The notes: generated by a model from the sequence alone, not told the origin. 14,523 nucleotides of DNA from Methanimicrococcus sp. (GCA_009783635.1 WRDC01000026.1:1-14523); one strand, 5' to 3'; numbered from the stretch's first letter, positions 1 to 6,365 are shown. Program-made: numbers and translations.

Positions 1-1204
1 CGCCGACCCAGTTGCCGGTGGCGAGCGGGTGCTGGAGCCTGTCGGTCAGAACGTCGGCGCGGACGATTGTCGCGACATTTAACTCACGGTTTCTCATGCT
101 GGCGCGCTCCAACTGGTATTTAATGTCGCGGGAAAGCTTGTTGAAGGAGACGCGGAAAAGGTCTTCCATGAGGTCGCCCGCAAGCTTCAAACGCTTGTTG
201 GAGTAGTGGTCTTTGTCATCTTCATTGCGTTTTCCGAGAGCCAGTTCAAAACAGGATTCGGCCATACGGGCAAGGAAGTTGGCTTTGGAAACGCGGTCTT
301 CCGGACGGTCACCGAGGTGCGGCAGCAGGTATCTGTCCAGCACATAATTGGCGCGCTTGATCTGGTATTCGCGGGCCTGGCCGGCCGCAACGCGCATTCC
401 GATTTTCTCAATGGCGGCCTGCATGGTGTCGACCTCCGCTTCATCGAGATTTTCAAGCATGAATTTAACAATCTCCGGATCGCTTGAAACGGCCGTCACA
501 ATGTCCTGATCGGTCACAATCCCAAGCGCGCGGATGAGTGTGATAAAATTGAGTCTGCCGGTGATGGACGGGAAGGAAACTTCCAAAAGGGATTTGCGTC
601 CGCGCTCAACGACAACAAGCGCGCGGTAACCTTTCTTTTGAGAGAACACTTTGGAAACTTCGATCTTGTCGCCGTATCTTTCACCGTATTCGGTTAAAAT
701 CTTATTCGGAGCCAAATCTTCCAATGTCATGACGACACGCTCGGTGCCGCCGACGATGAAATATCCGCCGCAGTCCAGCGGGTCTTCGCCGTTTGATATT
801 TTTTCGTCATCGGCCATGCCGACAAGATTACAAACTTTGGATTTGAGCATAATCGGCAGCTGGCCGATATTGGCTTCAATGGGCTCTTCCTGAGTTTCCA
901 CGCCTTCTTTCACCACAGACATTTCCAAATACAGCGGTGCGGAATAAGAAAGATTGCGAAGGCGGGCTTCGTTCGGGTAAAGTTTTTCAATGGCTCCGTC
1001 CGCTTCTTTCACAACCGGATATTCGACGCGGATATTCCCCAGCTTCAGATAAGTTCCTTCGATATCTGTTTCGATGGTTTTCTGTTCATCAATGATTTTT
1101 TGAAGTCCCGTGTCCAAGAATTTATTGAACGAATCAATGTGATGCTGTACAATTTTTTCTTGGGTGAAATAATATTTCGTCAGGACACGTGTGTCTAATG
1201 TAAT
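1..1204 (-). CDS. rpoB2: DNA-directed RNA polymerase subunit B'' (N-terminal part, truncated by window edge)
   Basis: This encodes the N-terminal half of the split archaeal RNA polymerase beta-like subunit, part of the catalytic core. About 401 codons are visible and the 3' end lies outside the window. Recognisable stretches are LTKYYFTQEKIVQHHIDSFN near the N-terminus, GGYFIVGGTERV followed by EDLAPNKIL (protrusion/lobe), and HPLATGNWVG at the very edge (entry to the fork region). The frame is uninterrupted from a TAA just upstream to the window edge, but no ATG, GTG or TTG lies between that TAA and the conserved N-terminus. I place the start at ATT (1204-1202), 6 nt after a GAGGGG that could act as a Shine-Dalgarno; the N-terminus would then read (M)TLDTRVLTKYYF. 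The next in-frame ATG is far inside the protrusion domain. Identity is sure; the start codon is inferred. It follows rpoH on the same strand, the usual archaeal order. Confidence 0.95.
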   Translation of the reverse strand, partial: MTLDTRVLTKYYFTQEKIVQHHIDSFNKFLDTGLQKIIDEQKTIETDIEGTYLKLGNIRVEYPVVKEADGAIEKLYPNEARLRNLSYSAPLYLEMSVVKEGVETQEEPIEANIGQLPIMLKSKVCNLVGMADDEKISNGEDPLDCGGYFIVGGTERVVMTLEDLAPNKILTEYGERYGDKIEVSKVFSQKKGYRALVVVERGRKSLLEVSFPSITGRLNFITLIRALGIVTDQDIVTAVSSDPEIVKFMLENLDEAEVDTMQAAIEKIGMRVAAGQAREYQIKRANYVLDRYLLPHLGDRPEDRVSKANFLARMAESCFELALGKRNEDDKDHYSNKRLKLAGDLMEDLFRVSFNKLSRDIKYQLERASMRNRELNVATIVRADVLTDRLQHPLATGNWVG

Positions 1205-1484
1205 GGTTAACCCCTCTTGTGAGATTAGTTCTTATTTGTCGGTCTGTTCAATGTTGTAATAATAAATGTGATAATGATAAATGTCAAAAAGTTGCATAAC
1301 TTGATAAAAAGAATGAGATTTTACGGAACTGTCCGTATCCGACGGCCGGATCGTTCCGGCGCTGCGCAGAAATATGTATTTTTTGAGAGTTGGACATTTG
1401 ATACGCGGATAAACAGGGTGACAGGCGATTACGATAAAATGATTTTCCCTTTATTTCTCAAACATTATTTAAAAACAAACGCCT
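1205..1484. other. Spacer between rpoB'' and rpoH, no supported gene
   Basis: This 280-bp AT-rich gap separates two genes that are usually close together in archaea. On the minus strand it begins with a hairpin plus T-run at the rpoH end. Just before rpoB'' it holds a TTTATTATTA stretch around 1258-1268 that could serve as a box A for a separate rpoB'' transcript. It also carries a small GC-rich island (about 1324-1370) with GCCGG/CCGGC arms. A 78-codon plus-strand frame starting at 1268 overlaps the rpoH 3' end, lacks a ribosome binding site and resembles nothing I know. Confidence 0.6.
1211..1216 (-). promoter_or_regulatory. Putative ribosome binding site deciding the rpoB'' start
   Basis: Read on the minus strand this is GAGGGG, followed by TTAACC and then ATT (1204-1202). 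The 6-nt spacing suits initiation. It is the only purine-rich, SD-like stretch near the conserved N-terminus, and it supports the non-standard ATT start. Confidence 0.45.
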
Positions 1485-1498
1485 TCAGACGATGGCGT
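1471..1498 (-). terminator. Terminator-like hairpin at the end of rpoH
   Basis: On the minus strand, ACGCC (1498-1494) can pair with GGCGT (1483-1479), with the rpoH stop codon TGA (1487-1485) in the loop. It is followed directly by TTTGTTTTT. The stem is short (5 bp), so this may be partial attenuation rather than full termination. Confidence 0.4.
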
Positions 1499-1727
1499 CA
1501 ATAACAAGCCTGTAATACAATGCCGCTTCGGCGGTTTGGCTTTTGCGCGTGATTTTAATGACATCACCGATTTTAGCGCCGATTTCGAGGACAATCGGGT
1601 CATCAATGCGGATTTTCGGGATCTGCTCTTTCTCGATTGAATATTTTTCAAGCAATCCGGTAATCTCTTCCTCACCGATAATTTCGTGGTTCGGGACCGA
1701 TTCGTGATCAAGAAGTTTAAATGTCAA
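1485..1727 (-). CDS. rpoH: DNA-directed RNA polymerase subunit H
   Basis: This is the 80-residue archaeal RpoH, homologous to the C-terminal domain of eukaryotic Rpb5, which sits in the lower jaw of RNA polymerase near downstream DNA. The sequence shows the full domain: LLDHESVPNHEI at the start (the H-x-LVP-like opening of the family), then KIRIDDPIVLEIGAKIGDVIKI and YYRLVIDAIV at the C-terminus. The length matches stand-alone archaeal RpoH. The start is TTG (1727-1725), supported by a strong GGAGG 7 nt upstream; no ATG in frame preserves the N-terminus. It precedes rpoB'' on the same strand, but a 280-bp gap with a hairpin at its own stop codon suggests only partial co-transcription. Confidence 0.95.
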   Translation of the reverse strand: MTFKLLDHESVPNHEIIGEEEITGLLEKYSIEKEQIPKIRIDDPIVLEIGAKIGDVIKITRKSQTAEAALYYRLVIDAIV

Positions 1728-1734
1728 ATCGTTT

Positions 1735-1739
1735 CCTCC
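1735..1739 (-). promoter_or_regulatory. Ribosome binding site deciding the TTG start of rpoH
   Basis: Minus-strand GGAGG, followed by AAACGAT and then TTG. This strong Shine-Dalgarno with 7-nt spacing fixes the TTG as the start codon of rpoH. Confidence 0.75.
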
Positions 1740-1818
1740 ATGAGAAAAATAATTTCATATTTGATTCAGCTGCCGGAATTCATCACCGGCCGGACAAAAA
1801 TTTCCGTTGTCGGATATT

Positions 1819-1832
1819 AATTTTTTATTACT
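1819..1832 (-). promoter_or_regulatory. Candidate rpoH promoter (box A)
   Basis: Minus-strand GTAATAAAAAATTA is the best TATA-like element upstream of rpoH. Transcription starting about 25 bp downstream (near 1800) would give a leader of about 70 nt. That leader would contain a small hairpin with GCCGG/CCGGC arms (1772-1776 and 1786-1790). The call rests on composition and spacing only. Confidence 0.3.
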
Positions 1833-1950
1833 TCTCCGTTTTCTTCCGTTTTTTTTTGTTTTTGGTTCGAAACGATACCGTCAAACTTCGCAATAAACAC
1901 AAAACGATGAAAGATGCAATAAGGCGGTGTCATCTTGTCAATCTGTATGA

Positions 1951-1956
1951 AAAAAA
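1951..1956 (-). terminator. T-run terminator after tRNA-Lys
   Basis: Six T residues on the minus strand lie two bases beyond the tRNA discriminator. A short oligo-T without a needed hairpin is typical of archaeal transcript ends. Confidence 0.5.
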
Positions 1957-1958
1957 TG

Positions 1959-2032
1959 CGGGCCCATAGGGATTTGAACCCTAGGCCGACTGGTTAAAAG
2001 CCAGTCGCTCTGCCTGGCTGAGCTATGGGCCC
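1959..2032 (-). tRNA. tRNA-Lys (anticodon UUU)
   Basis: The minus strand folds into a complete cloverleaf. The acceptor stem is GGGCCCA/TGGGCCC, the D arm carries GCTC/GAGC, and the anticodon stem ACTGG/CCAGT holds the loop CTTTTAA, giving anticodon TTT. The T arm is TAGGG-TTCAAAT-CCCTA. The discriminator is G (1959) and CCA is not encoded. A run of six T follows on the minus strand (1956-1951), a likely terminator. There is no intron. Confidence 0.97.
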
Positions 2033-2084
2033 TCTCGGAAATTGTTTGTCGTATCTGAAGCAGAACCTACAAACATATTTGTTC

Positions 2085-2094
2085 TATTTATATG
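2085..2094 (-). promoter_or_regulatory. Box A promoter of tRNA-Lys
   Basis: Minus-strand CATATAAATA is a near-ideal archaeal TATA box. Its centre lies about 58 bp upstream of the mature tRNA 5' end, which implies a leader of about 30 nt removed by RNase P. The tRNA-Leu gene in this window has a similar box at a similar distance. Confidence 0.6.
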
Positions 2095-2437
2095 TTTTGC
2101 CTAGGAGCATGATTCCGAATTTACCACATTTTCGAAATGCAATGTATTCATTAAGAATTCAATTTTATCGTTAAAACCCGTTGAAATATGTAAAAATTTA
2201 AAAGCAAAAAGATTTAATCTATATTTTCTGATTTTAAAATCAATCCCGCCTCCCTGTAAAAACAAACCGAAACCTGCGGCTCCCCCTCTATAAACGCAAG
2301 CAATTCACCGGTAAAAAGGAAATCCCGCCGGAGGCGAAGGAATCAGCGTTTAAAAAACTTGAACCGCCCCCCCCCTCTTTTCCCCACTTTAAATTTAAAT
2401 GAACAACTCATTTAGAATAAAATCTTAAAAAAAAGGA

Positions 2438-2492
2438 GACGGGGTGCCGCAGGCACCCCCATGATAAGACGGGGTGCCGTAGGCACCCCCAT
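2438..2492. repeat. Two tandem GC-rich palindromic units
   Basis: Two copies of a roughly 25-bp unit occur with a 30-bp period. Each carries GGGGTGCC and GGCACCCC arms (8 bp) around a 3-nt loop: 2441-2459 with loop GCA and 2471-2489 with loop GTA. The flanks (gac before, ccat after) are also repeated. The units differ only in the loop, so the duplication is recent or maintained. They resemble REP-like intergenic palindromes; there is no T-run, so an intrinsic terminator is less likely. Confidence 0.8.
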
Positions 2493-2520
2493 AAACGCCG
2501 GGCGGACTCCAAGCAGGAGG

Positions 2521-2559
2521 AAAAATTGTGGCCGGAGCGAAGCGAAGGCCGCAATTTTT
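2521..2559. repeat. Large inverted repeat upstream of nfnA
   Basis: Arms AAAAATTGTGGCC (2521-2533) and GGCCGCAATTTTT (2547-2559) pair over 13 positions with one G-T type mismatch, around a 13-nt purine-rich loop. On the plus strand the right arm ends in T5, so it could terminate transcription coming from the left, although no plus-strand gene lies there. A degenerate relative lies just after the operon (about 5053-5088). Confidence 0.7.
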
Positions 2560-2565
2560 AGGCAC

Positions 2566-2576
2566 AAATATTAAAT
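2566..2576 (+). promoter_or_regulatory. Candidate promoter of the nfnA-nfnB operon
   Basis: AAATATTAAAT is the best TATA-like stretch before the operon. Transcription starting about 25 bp downstream (near 2598) would exclude the upstream TTG (2584) as a start and supports ATG at 2635. Based on composition and spacing only. Confidence 0.3.
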
Positions 2577-2634
2577 CATACCATTGATGTTGATGTTTTT
2601 AGAAATTTTTAGAAATACAGTTTTTGTGATTGAA

Positions 2635-3528
2635 ATGGTTTTTGAAATATTGAAAAAAGAAGAAATGGCAACCGGCGTTTGGAAGATGGTGATCGACGCG
2701 CCCGATGTTGCCAAAGCTTCCAAAGCCGGCCAATTCGTGATTGTCCGCGCCTACGGCGACAGTGAAAGAATACCGCTGACCATTGCCGGTATTGACCGCG
2801 AGAAGGGAACGGTCATGATGTCGGTTCAGGCGCTCGGCAAGGGAACGAAGCAGATGACAAAAATGAATGCCGGCGAAAGCTTGGCGGATTTTACCGGGCC
2901 GCTCGGAACGCCGGCGGATGTTAAAAAAATCGGAACGGTCGTTTTAGTCGGCGGCGGCGTTGGCATTGCGCCGGTTTATCCGCAGATTGCGGCTTACAAA
3001 GAAGCCGGTAACCGCGTGATTACAATCATCGGCGCCCGCAACAAAGACCTTCTGATGATGGAGCCGGAATTCGAGGCGGCGAGCGATGAGCATTATGTGA
3101 CGACGGATGACGGGTCGAAAGGTCATCATGGTTTTGTTACCGACATCGTGAAAAAATTGTTGGATCAACAAAACGAAGGACAAAACGAAGGCGGATATGA
3201 AGGTGAAAAAATCGGCCGCGTTGTTGTCATCGGCCCCCCTATTTTGATGAAAGTCGCGGCGAATTTGATGAAAAATTATCCGGATGTTGAAATTATTGTC
3301 AGCATCAATTCCATGATGGTGGACGGCACAGGGATGTGCGGCTGCTGCCGCGTGATTGTCGGCGGCGAGGTCAAGTTTGCCTGCGTTGACGGTCCCGAAT
3401 TTGACGGTCGGCTGGTGGATTTTGATACCTTGATGAACCGCCTGATGATTTATAAAAAGGAGGAACTGGCCGCTTCTTTGAAGTATGACGAAGAATGCGC
3501 CGGCGGTATTTGCTCGAAATTGGATTGA
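2635..3528 (+). CDS. nfnA: Ferredoxin:NADP oxidoreductase small subunit, NfnA/SudB type
   Basis: This is the FAD and [2Fe-2S] subunit of an NADPH:ferredoxin oxidoreductase of the NfnAB/SudAB family, related to the PyrK-type electron-transfer subunit. From ATG 2635 it has 297 residues, close to the family norm. The order is an N-terminal flavin-binding barrel (AGQFVIVRAYGDSERIPLTI), a nucleotide-binding fold with the glycine stretch VLVGGGVGIAPVYPQ, and a C-terminal cluster region MVDGTGMCGCCR...KFACVDGPEFDG whose cysteines bind the [2Fe-2S] cluster. The frame is open to TTG at 2584, but those 17 extra residues are not family-like, and homologues begin at about MVFEILKKE. A weak GTGAT precedes ATG 2635. 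The stop lies 6 nt before nfnB, so the two are one operon. The tail EECAGGICSKLD adds two cysteines of unknown role. Confidence 0.88.
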   Translation: MVFEILKKEEMATGVWKMVIDAPDVAKASKAGQFVIVRAYGDSERIPLTIAGIDREKGTVMMSVQALGKGTKQMTKMNAGESLADFTGPLGTPADVKKIGTVVLVGGGVGIAPVYPQIAAYKEAGNRVITIIGARNKDLLMMEPEFEAASDEHYVTTDDGSKGHHGFVTDIVKKLLDQQNEGQNEGGYEGEKIGRVVVIGPPILMKVAANLMKNYPDVEIIVSINSMMVDGTGMCGCCRVIVGGEVKFACVDGPEFDGRLVDFDTLMNRLMIYKKEELAASLKYDEECAGGICSKLD

Positions 3529-3534
3529 GGATGG

Positions 3535-5019
3535 ATGAAAGGATTGGAATTTATGACGCCGCCCGTTAAAAAGGAAAGAACCGGACGTATTGCCATGCCG
3601 GAGCAGCCGGCGAAAGTCCGCCGGCACAATTTTGATGAAGTCGCTCTCGGCTATACGGCAGCGGAAGCCATTGTGGAAGCGTCCCGCTGTATTCAGTGCC
3701 GTGTGCCGCGCTGTGTGGAAGGCTGTCCGGTGAATGTGGATATCCCGCACTTTGTCAAGCTGATTGCCGGCTGCCACCCGAAAAGCGCCGCCGAAAAGCT
3801 GTTTGAGACGAATATGCTGCCCGCCGTCTGCGGCCGCGTCTGCCCGCAGGAGACGCAATGTGAAGAGTTGTGCATCCTCGGCAAGAAAGGCGAGCCGGTC
3901 GCGATCGGCCGGTTGGAGAGGTATGCGGCCGATGCGATGCGTTTTGCCGGCCGCGAAAGCGCGTCCGGCACGGGCAGCGGCGGCCCGCCGACCGCCCCGC
4001 CGCTTGGAACGCTTGTCAGCCCGCCGACCGGTAAAACGGTTGCCATTGTCGGCTCAGGCCCGGCCGGCCTGACCGCCGCGGCCGACTTGGCGAAACGGGG
4101 TCATAAAGTAACGATTTTTGAATCTCTGCACCTTCCCGGCGGCGTTTTAACTTACGGTATCCCGGGTTTCCGACTTCCGAAGGACATCGTAAAAGCTGAA
4201 ATCGATGATATTTTGGCGCTCGGCGTTGATCTGAAAACAGATTACGTAATCGGCCGGATCAAAACGTTGGATGAAATCTCCGAAGAATACGATGCCGTCT
4301 TTTTGGGAACCGGTGCCGGCCTCCCCCTTTTTATGGGCATTCCCGGTGAGAATTTAAACGGCGTTTATTCCGCTAACGAATTTCTGACGCGCGTCAATTT
4401 GATGATGGCTTACAAGCCGGATTCCGACACCATGATCCGCAGAGGCAAGAAGGTAGTCGTTGTCGGCGGCGGCAATGTGGCGATGGACGCCGCCCGCTCC
4501 GCGCTGCGTCTCGGGGCCGAACGTGTCACGGTCGTCTACCGCCGCAGTGATGCGGAACTGCCCGCCCGCCGCGAAGAAATCGAACACGCCAAACATGAAG
4601 GCATCGTTTTCTCCTTTTTGTCCAACCCGACAAAGATCATCGGCGATTACGGCGACGGAACGCCGCAGGGCCGAAAATTCGACGCAACGGCCATCGAATG
4701 CATTAAAATGGAACTAGGGGAGCCTGACGAATCCGGCCGGCGCAGCCCGAAACCCGTTCCGGGATCGGAATTTCAAATCGACGCCGATGTTGTCATCATT
4801 GCCATCGGCACATCTCCAAACCCGCTCATCTTTGTCGGCGCTTCCGGCATTGAAAAGACAAAACGCGGCACGATTGATGTCAATGACAGCCTTCAAACGA
4901 CAAAGGAGAACGTCTTTGCCGGCGGCGATGCCGTGACCGGCGCAGCCACCGTCATTTCGGCAATGGGCGCAGGAAAGAAAGCGGCCAAAGCGATCGATGC
5001 GTTTTTGATGAAAAAGTGA
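3535..5019 (+). CDS. nfnB: Ferredoxin:NADP oxidoreductase large subunit, NfnB/SudA type (GltD-like)
   Basis: This is the large FAD/iron-sulfur subunit, related to the small subunit of glutamate synthase; with NfnA it would couple NADPH, NAD and ferredoxin, possibly by electron bifurcation. The order is an N-terminal iron-sulfur domain with cysteine sets CIQCRVPRCVEGCPV and CGRVCPQETQCEELC (about residues 52-118), a first dinucleotide fold VAIVGSGPAG (about 168-177) for FAD, a second fold VVVVGGGNVAMDAARSA for NAD(P)H, and the C-terminal FAD motif GGDAVTGAATVISAMGAGKKAA. At 494 residues it is slightly longer than usual because of a Gly/Pro/Ser-rich linker (about residues 141-163). The start is either ATG 3535 (GAGG 4 nt upstream) or ATG 3553 (AAGGA about 9 nt upstream, better spacing). 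GltD is the alternative, but no large glutamate synthase subunit is nearby and the NfnA partner is adjacent. Confidence 0.88.
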   Translation: MKGLEFMTPPVKKERTGRIAMPEQPAKVRRHNFDEVALGYTAAEAIVEASRCIQCRVPRCVEGCPVNVDIPHFVKLIAGCHPKSAAEKLFETNMLPAVCGRVCPQETQCEELCILGKKGEPVAIGRLERYAADAMRFAGRESASGTGSGGPPTAPPLGTLVSPPTGKTVAIVGSGPAGLTAAADLAKRGHKVTIFESLHLPGGVLTYGIPGFRLPKDIVKAEIDDILALGVDLKTDYVIGRIKTLDEISEEYDAVFLGTGAGLPLFMGIPGENLNGVYSANEFLTRVNLMMAYKPDSDTMIRRGKKVVVVGGGNVAMDAARSALRLGAERVTVVYRRSDAELPARREEIEHAKHEGIVFSFLSNPTKIIGDYGDGTPQGRKFDATAIECIKMELGEPDESGRRSPKPVPGSEFQIDADVVIIAIGTSPNPLIFVGASGIEKTKRGTIDVNDSLQTTKENVFAGGDAVTGAATVISAMGAGKKAAKAIDAFLMKK

Positions 5020-5024
5020 CGGTT

Positions 5025-5067
5025 AAGAAAGAGTGCGACCGAACCAAGAAAGACTGCGACCGGAACC
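5025..5067. repeat. Short tandem duplication after nfnB
   Basis: Two copies of a 21/22-bp unit, AAGAAAGAGTGCGACCGAACC (5025-5045) and a close copy at 5046-5067 with one substitution and one inserted G, follow directly after the nfnB stop. The second copy runs into a sequence (to about 5088) resembling the palindrome upstream of nfnA. Confidence 0.65.
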
Positions 5068-5097
5068 GAAGGCATAGACCGCAATTTTGACAAAATG

Positions 5098-5106
5098 CTT
5101 TTATGG
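5098..5106 (+). promoter_or_regulatory. Candidate box A for a leaderless mRNA
   Basis: CTTTTATGG is centred about 26 bp before ATG 5129, the distance between box A and transcription start in archaea. With no Shine-Dalgarno before that ATG, transcript and coding region may begin together. A second AT-rich stretch (5114-5127) abuts the ATG and would place transcription start inside the gene. Confidence 0.35.
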
Positions 5107-5128
5107 TAATCTGCCTATATTATAATAG

Positions 5129-6268
5129 ATGATTAAAAAAATAACACTTCGGAATCTTTTGATATATTTCATTTTTATGACCATTGTCATCGCCACAGTT
5201 TCCGTTGTTCTTTTTACGTATATTCCCCGCGATGAGGCTTTAAAAGCGATCCAGTATTCGGCATGGGATATGTCGGCATCACCGGAATCGGATATCGTTC
5301 TTGTTTATTCCCTGCGGTCTCCCGGCGGTACGCCCCCGACATTCGGCGCCGACGCGGGGGAAGATGTCTACAAAATGACATACGTTTGGACTTTTAACGG
5401 TCACGCCCAGTCTTACCGCGCCGAAATTCCGACAGAATTGCTGGAATATTACCGCGCGAAACCCCACGACTATACCGAATATCAGCGGTATGCGCTTTCC
5501 GATTATGACCGGGAGGTGATTCGCAGTTTTGCGGACGCCTTTAAAGAAAACGGCCGCCGGAACAAGTATACCGATGATCAGATTGCCATGAACATCATCA
5601 CTTTCGTTTATACGCTGCCGTACACAAGCGATTTGGAAACAACGGGTTTTGTCGAATACCCGCGGTATCCGATTGAAACATTGGTCGAAGGCGGCGACTG
5701 CGAAGACAGGGCAATTTTGATCTCGGCGCTTCTTTATGAATTAGGAATTGAAAATATCATTATCCAGTTGGAAGACCACGCCGCTGTCGGACTGAAAGAC
5801 AACGGCAAATACACCGGAAAATATTACAATTATAACGGTACTCGGTATTATTATGCCGAAGTTTCCGAAACAAGCACCTCTGTCGGCGTCATTCCGCCCA
5901 ATATCAACCAAACGCTGGTTGCCCTTTATCCGGTCACTCCGACACCTTATTTCTCGTCCAAAATCAATCAATATTCGGCGGGCAGGAATGCCGACGGTCT
6001 TCTCTACAGCCTTTCGGGAACAATAAAAAATCAGGGTCCGGGCGAGGGCAAGAACGTGACGATCCGGGTTGTAACAACCATGTCCGGTCTCAACGGCACG
6101 GCGCCGCCCGATAAACTTATTTTAATCGGCGACCTGCCGGAGGATTACATCGCCGATATCGAATCGCGTATTTCCGTTCCGAACGGCAACAGCCTTGTTG
6201 AGATTTATCTTGAAGGTGATAATTTTGACCCCATCCCGATCAGCGGTTTTTATGTCACCGGCCGGTGA
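5129..6268 (+). CDS. Membrane-anchored transglutaminase-like protein
   Basis: The 379 residues form three parts. A short basic N-terminus is followed by one hydrophobic helix (about residues 9-31), which likely anchors the protein with the rest outside the cell. The middle holds a transglutaminase-like cysteine-protease fold: ITFVYTLPYTSD, then GGDCEDRAILISALLYELGI with the candidate nucleophile Cys191, LEDHAAVGL with His217, and YYYAEVSET with Glu244 as likely third residue. The C-terminal ~100 residues look like a beta-sandwich (SGTIKNQGPGEGKNVTIRVV) ending in ISGFYVTGR. Such proteins may process or crosslink cell-surface proteins; the substrate is unknown. It is a single gene, 109 bp after nfnB with its own candidate promoter, and T-rich runs follow. 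There is no SD at ATG 5129; Met17 would cut the membrane helix, so the first ATG is preferred. Confidence 0.82.
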   Translation: MIKKITLRNLLIYFIFMTIVIATVSVVLFTYIPRDEALKAIQYSAWDMSASPESDIVLVYSLRSPGGTPPTFGADAGEDVYKMTYVWTFNGHAQSYRAEIPTELLEYYRAKPHDYTEYQRYALSDYDREVIRSFADAFKENGRRNKYTDDQIAMNIITFVYTLPYTSDLETTGFVEYPRYPIETLVEGGDCEDRAILISALLYELGIENIIIQLEDHAAVGLKDNGKYTGKYYNYNGTRYYYAEVSETSTSVGVIPPNINQTLVALYPVTPTPYFSSKINQYSAGRNADGLLYSLSGTIKNQGPGEGKNVTIRVVTTMSGLNGTAPPDKLILIGDLPEDYIADIESRISVPNGNSLVEIYLEGDNFDPIPISGFYVTGR

Positions 6269-6274
6269 GTTCAG

Positions 6275-6350
6275 TTTTTAAAATCGTTTCGTTTTTTAAA
6301 ATTTTCTCGTTTTTTATTTTCTCATTTTTTTATTTTCTCATTTTTTTAAA
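6275..6350 (+). terminator. T-rich 3' region with repeated units
   Basis: After the transglutaminase-like gene, runs of five to seven T recur, with ATTTTCTC repeated three times (6301, 6316, 6332) at a 15-16 bp period. Multiple oligo-T tracts are typical archaeal terminators for plus-strand transcription. The region separates two convergent genes; the minus-strand gene has no matching T-run here. Confidence 0.55.
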
Positions 6351-6365
6351 TTTTGCTTTTTAAAA

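Larger units (their letters stand above)
2033..2583. other. Long AT-rich spacer between tRNA-Lys and the Nfn operon
   Basis: No gene is supported here. The stretch holds the tRNA-Lys promoter, a run of nine C (2367-2375), two tandem GC-rich hairpins (2438-2492), a larger palindrome (2521-2559) and a TATA-like element for the downstream operon (2566-2576). Possible reading frames are very short and lack convincing initiation signals. Confidence 0.7.

Noticed and set aside
206..893. Plus-strand open frames over the rpoB'' region
   Set aside because: They are antisense to a strongly conserved polymerase gene, lack ribosome binding sites and encode no recognisable protein.
1268..1504. Possible 78-codon plus-strand gene in the rpoH/rpoB'' gap
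   Set aside because: It has no ribosome binding site, no recognisable domain, and overlaps the rpoH 3' end on the opposite strand.
2528..2590. A 20-codon GTG-started peptide after GGAGG (2516-2520)
   Set aside because: Its sequence is dictated by the palindrome, the protein is unremarkable, and the GGAGG is probably coincidental.
2944..3858. 304-codon minus-strand open frame across nfnA and nfnB
   Set aside because: It is a long antisense frame produced by GC-rich codon use in two clear genes; the His/Asn-rich protein has no family likeness.
3535..5019. Glutamate synthase small subunit (gltD)
   Set aside because: The fold is shared, but the adjacent NfnA-type subunit and absence of a large glutamate synthase subunit favour the Nfn/Sud complex.
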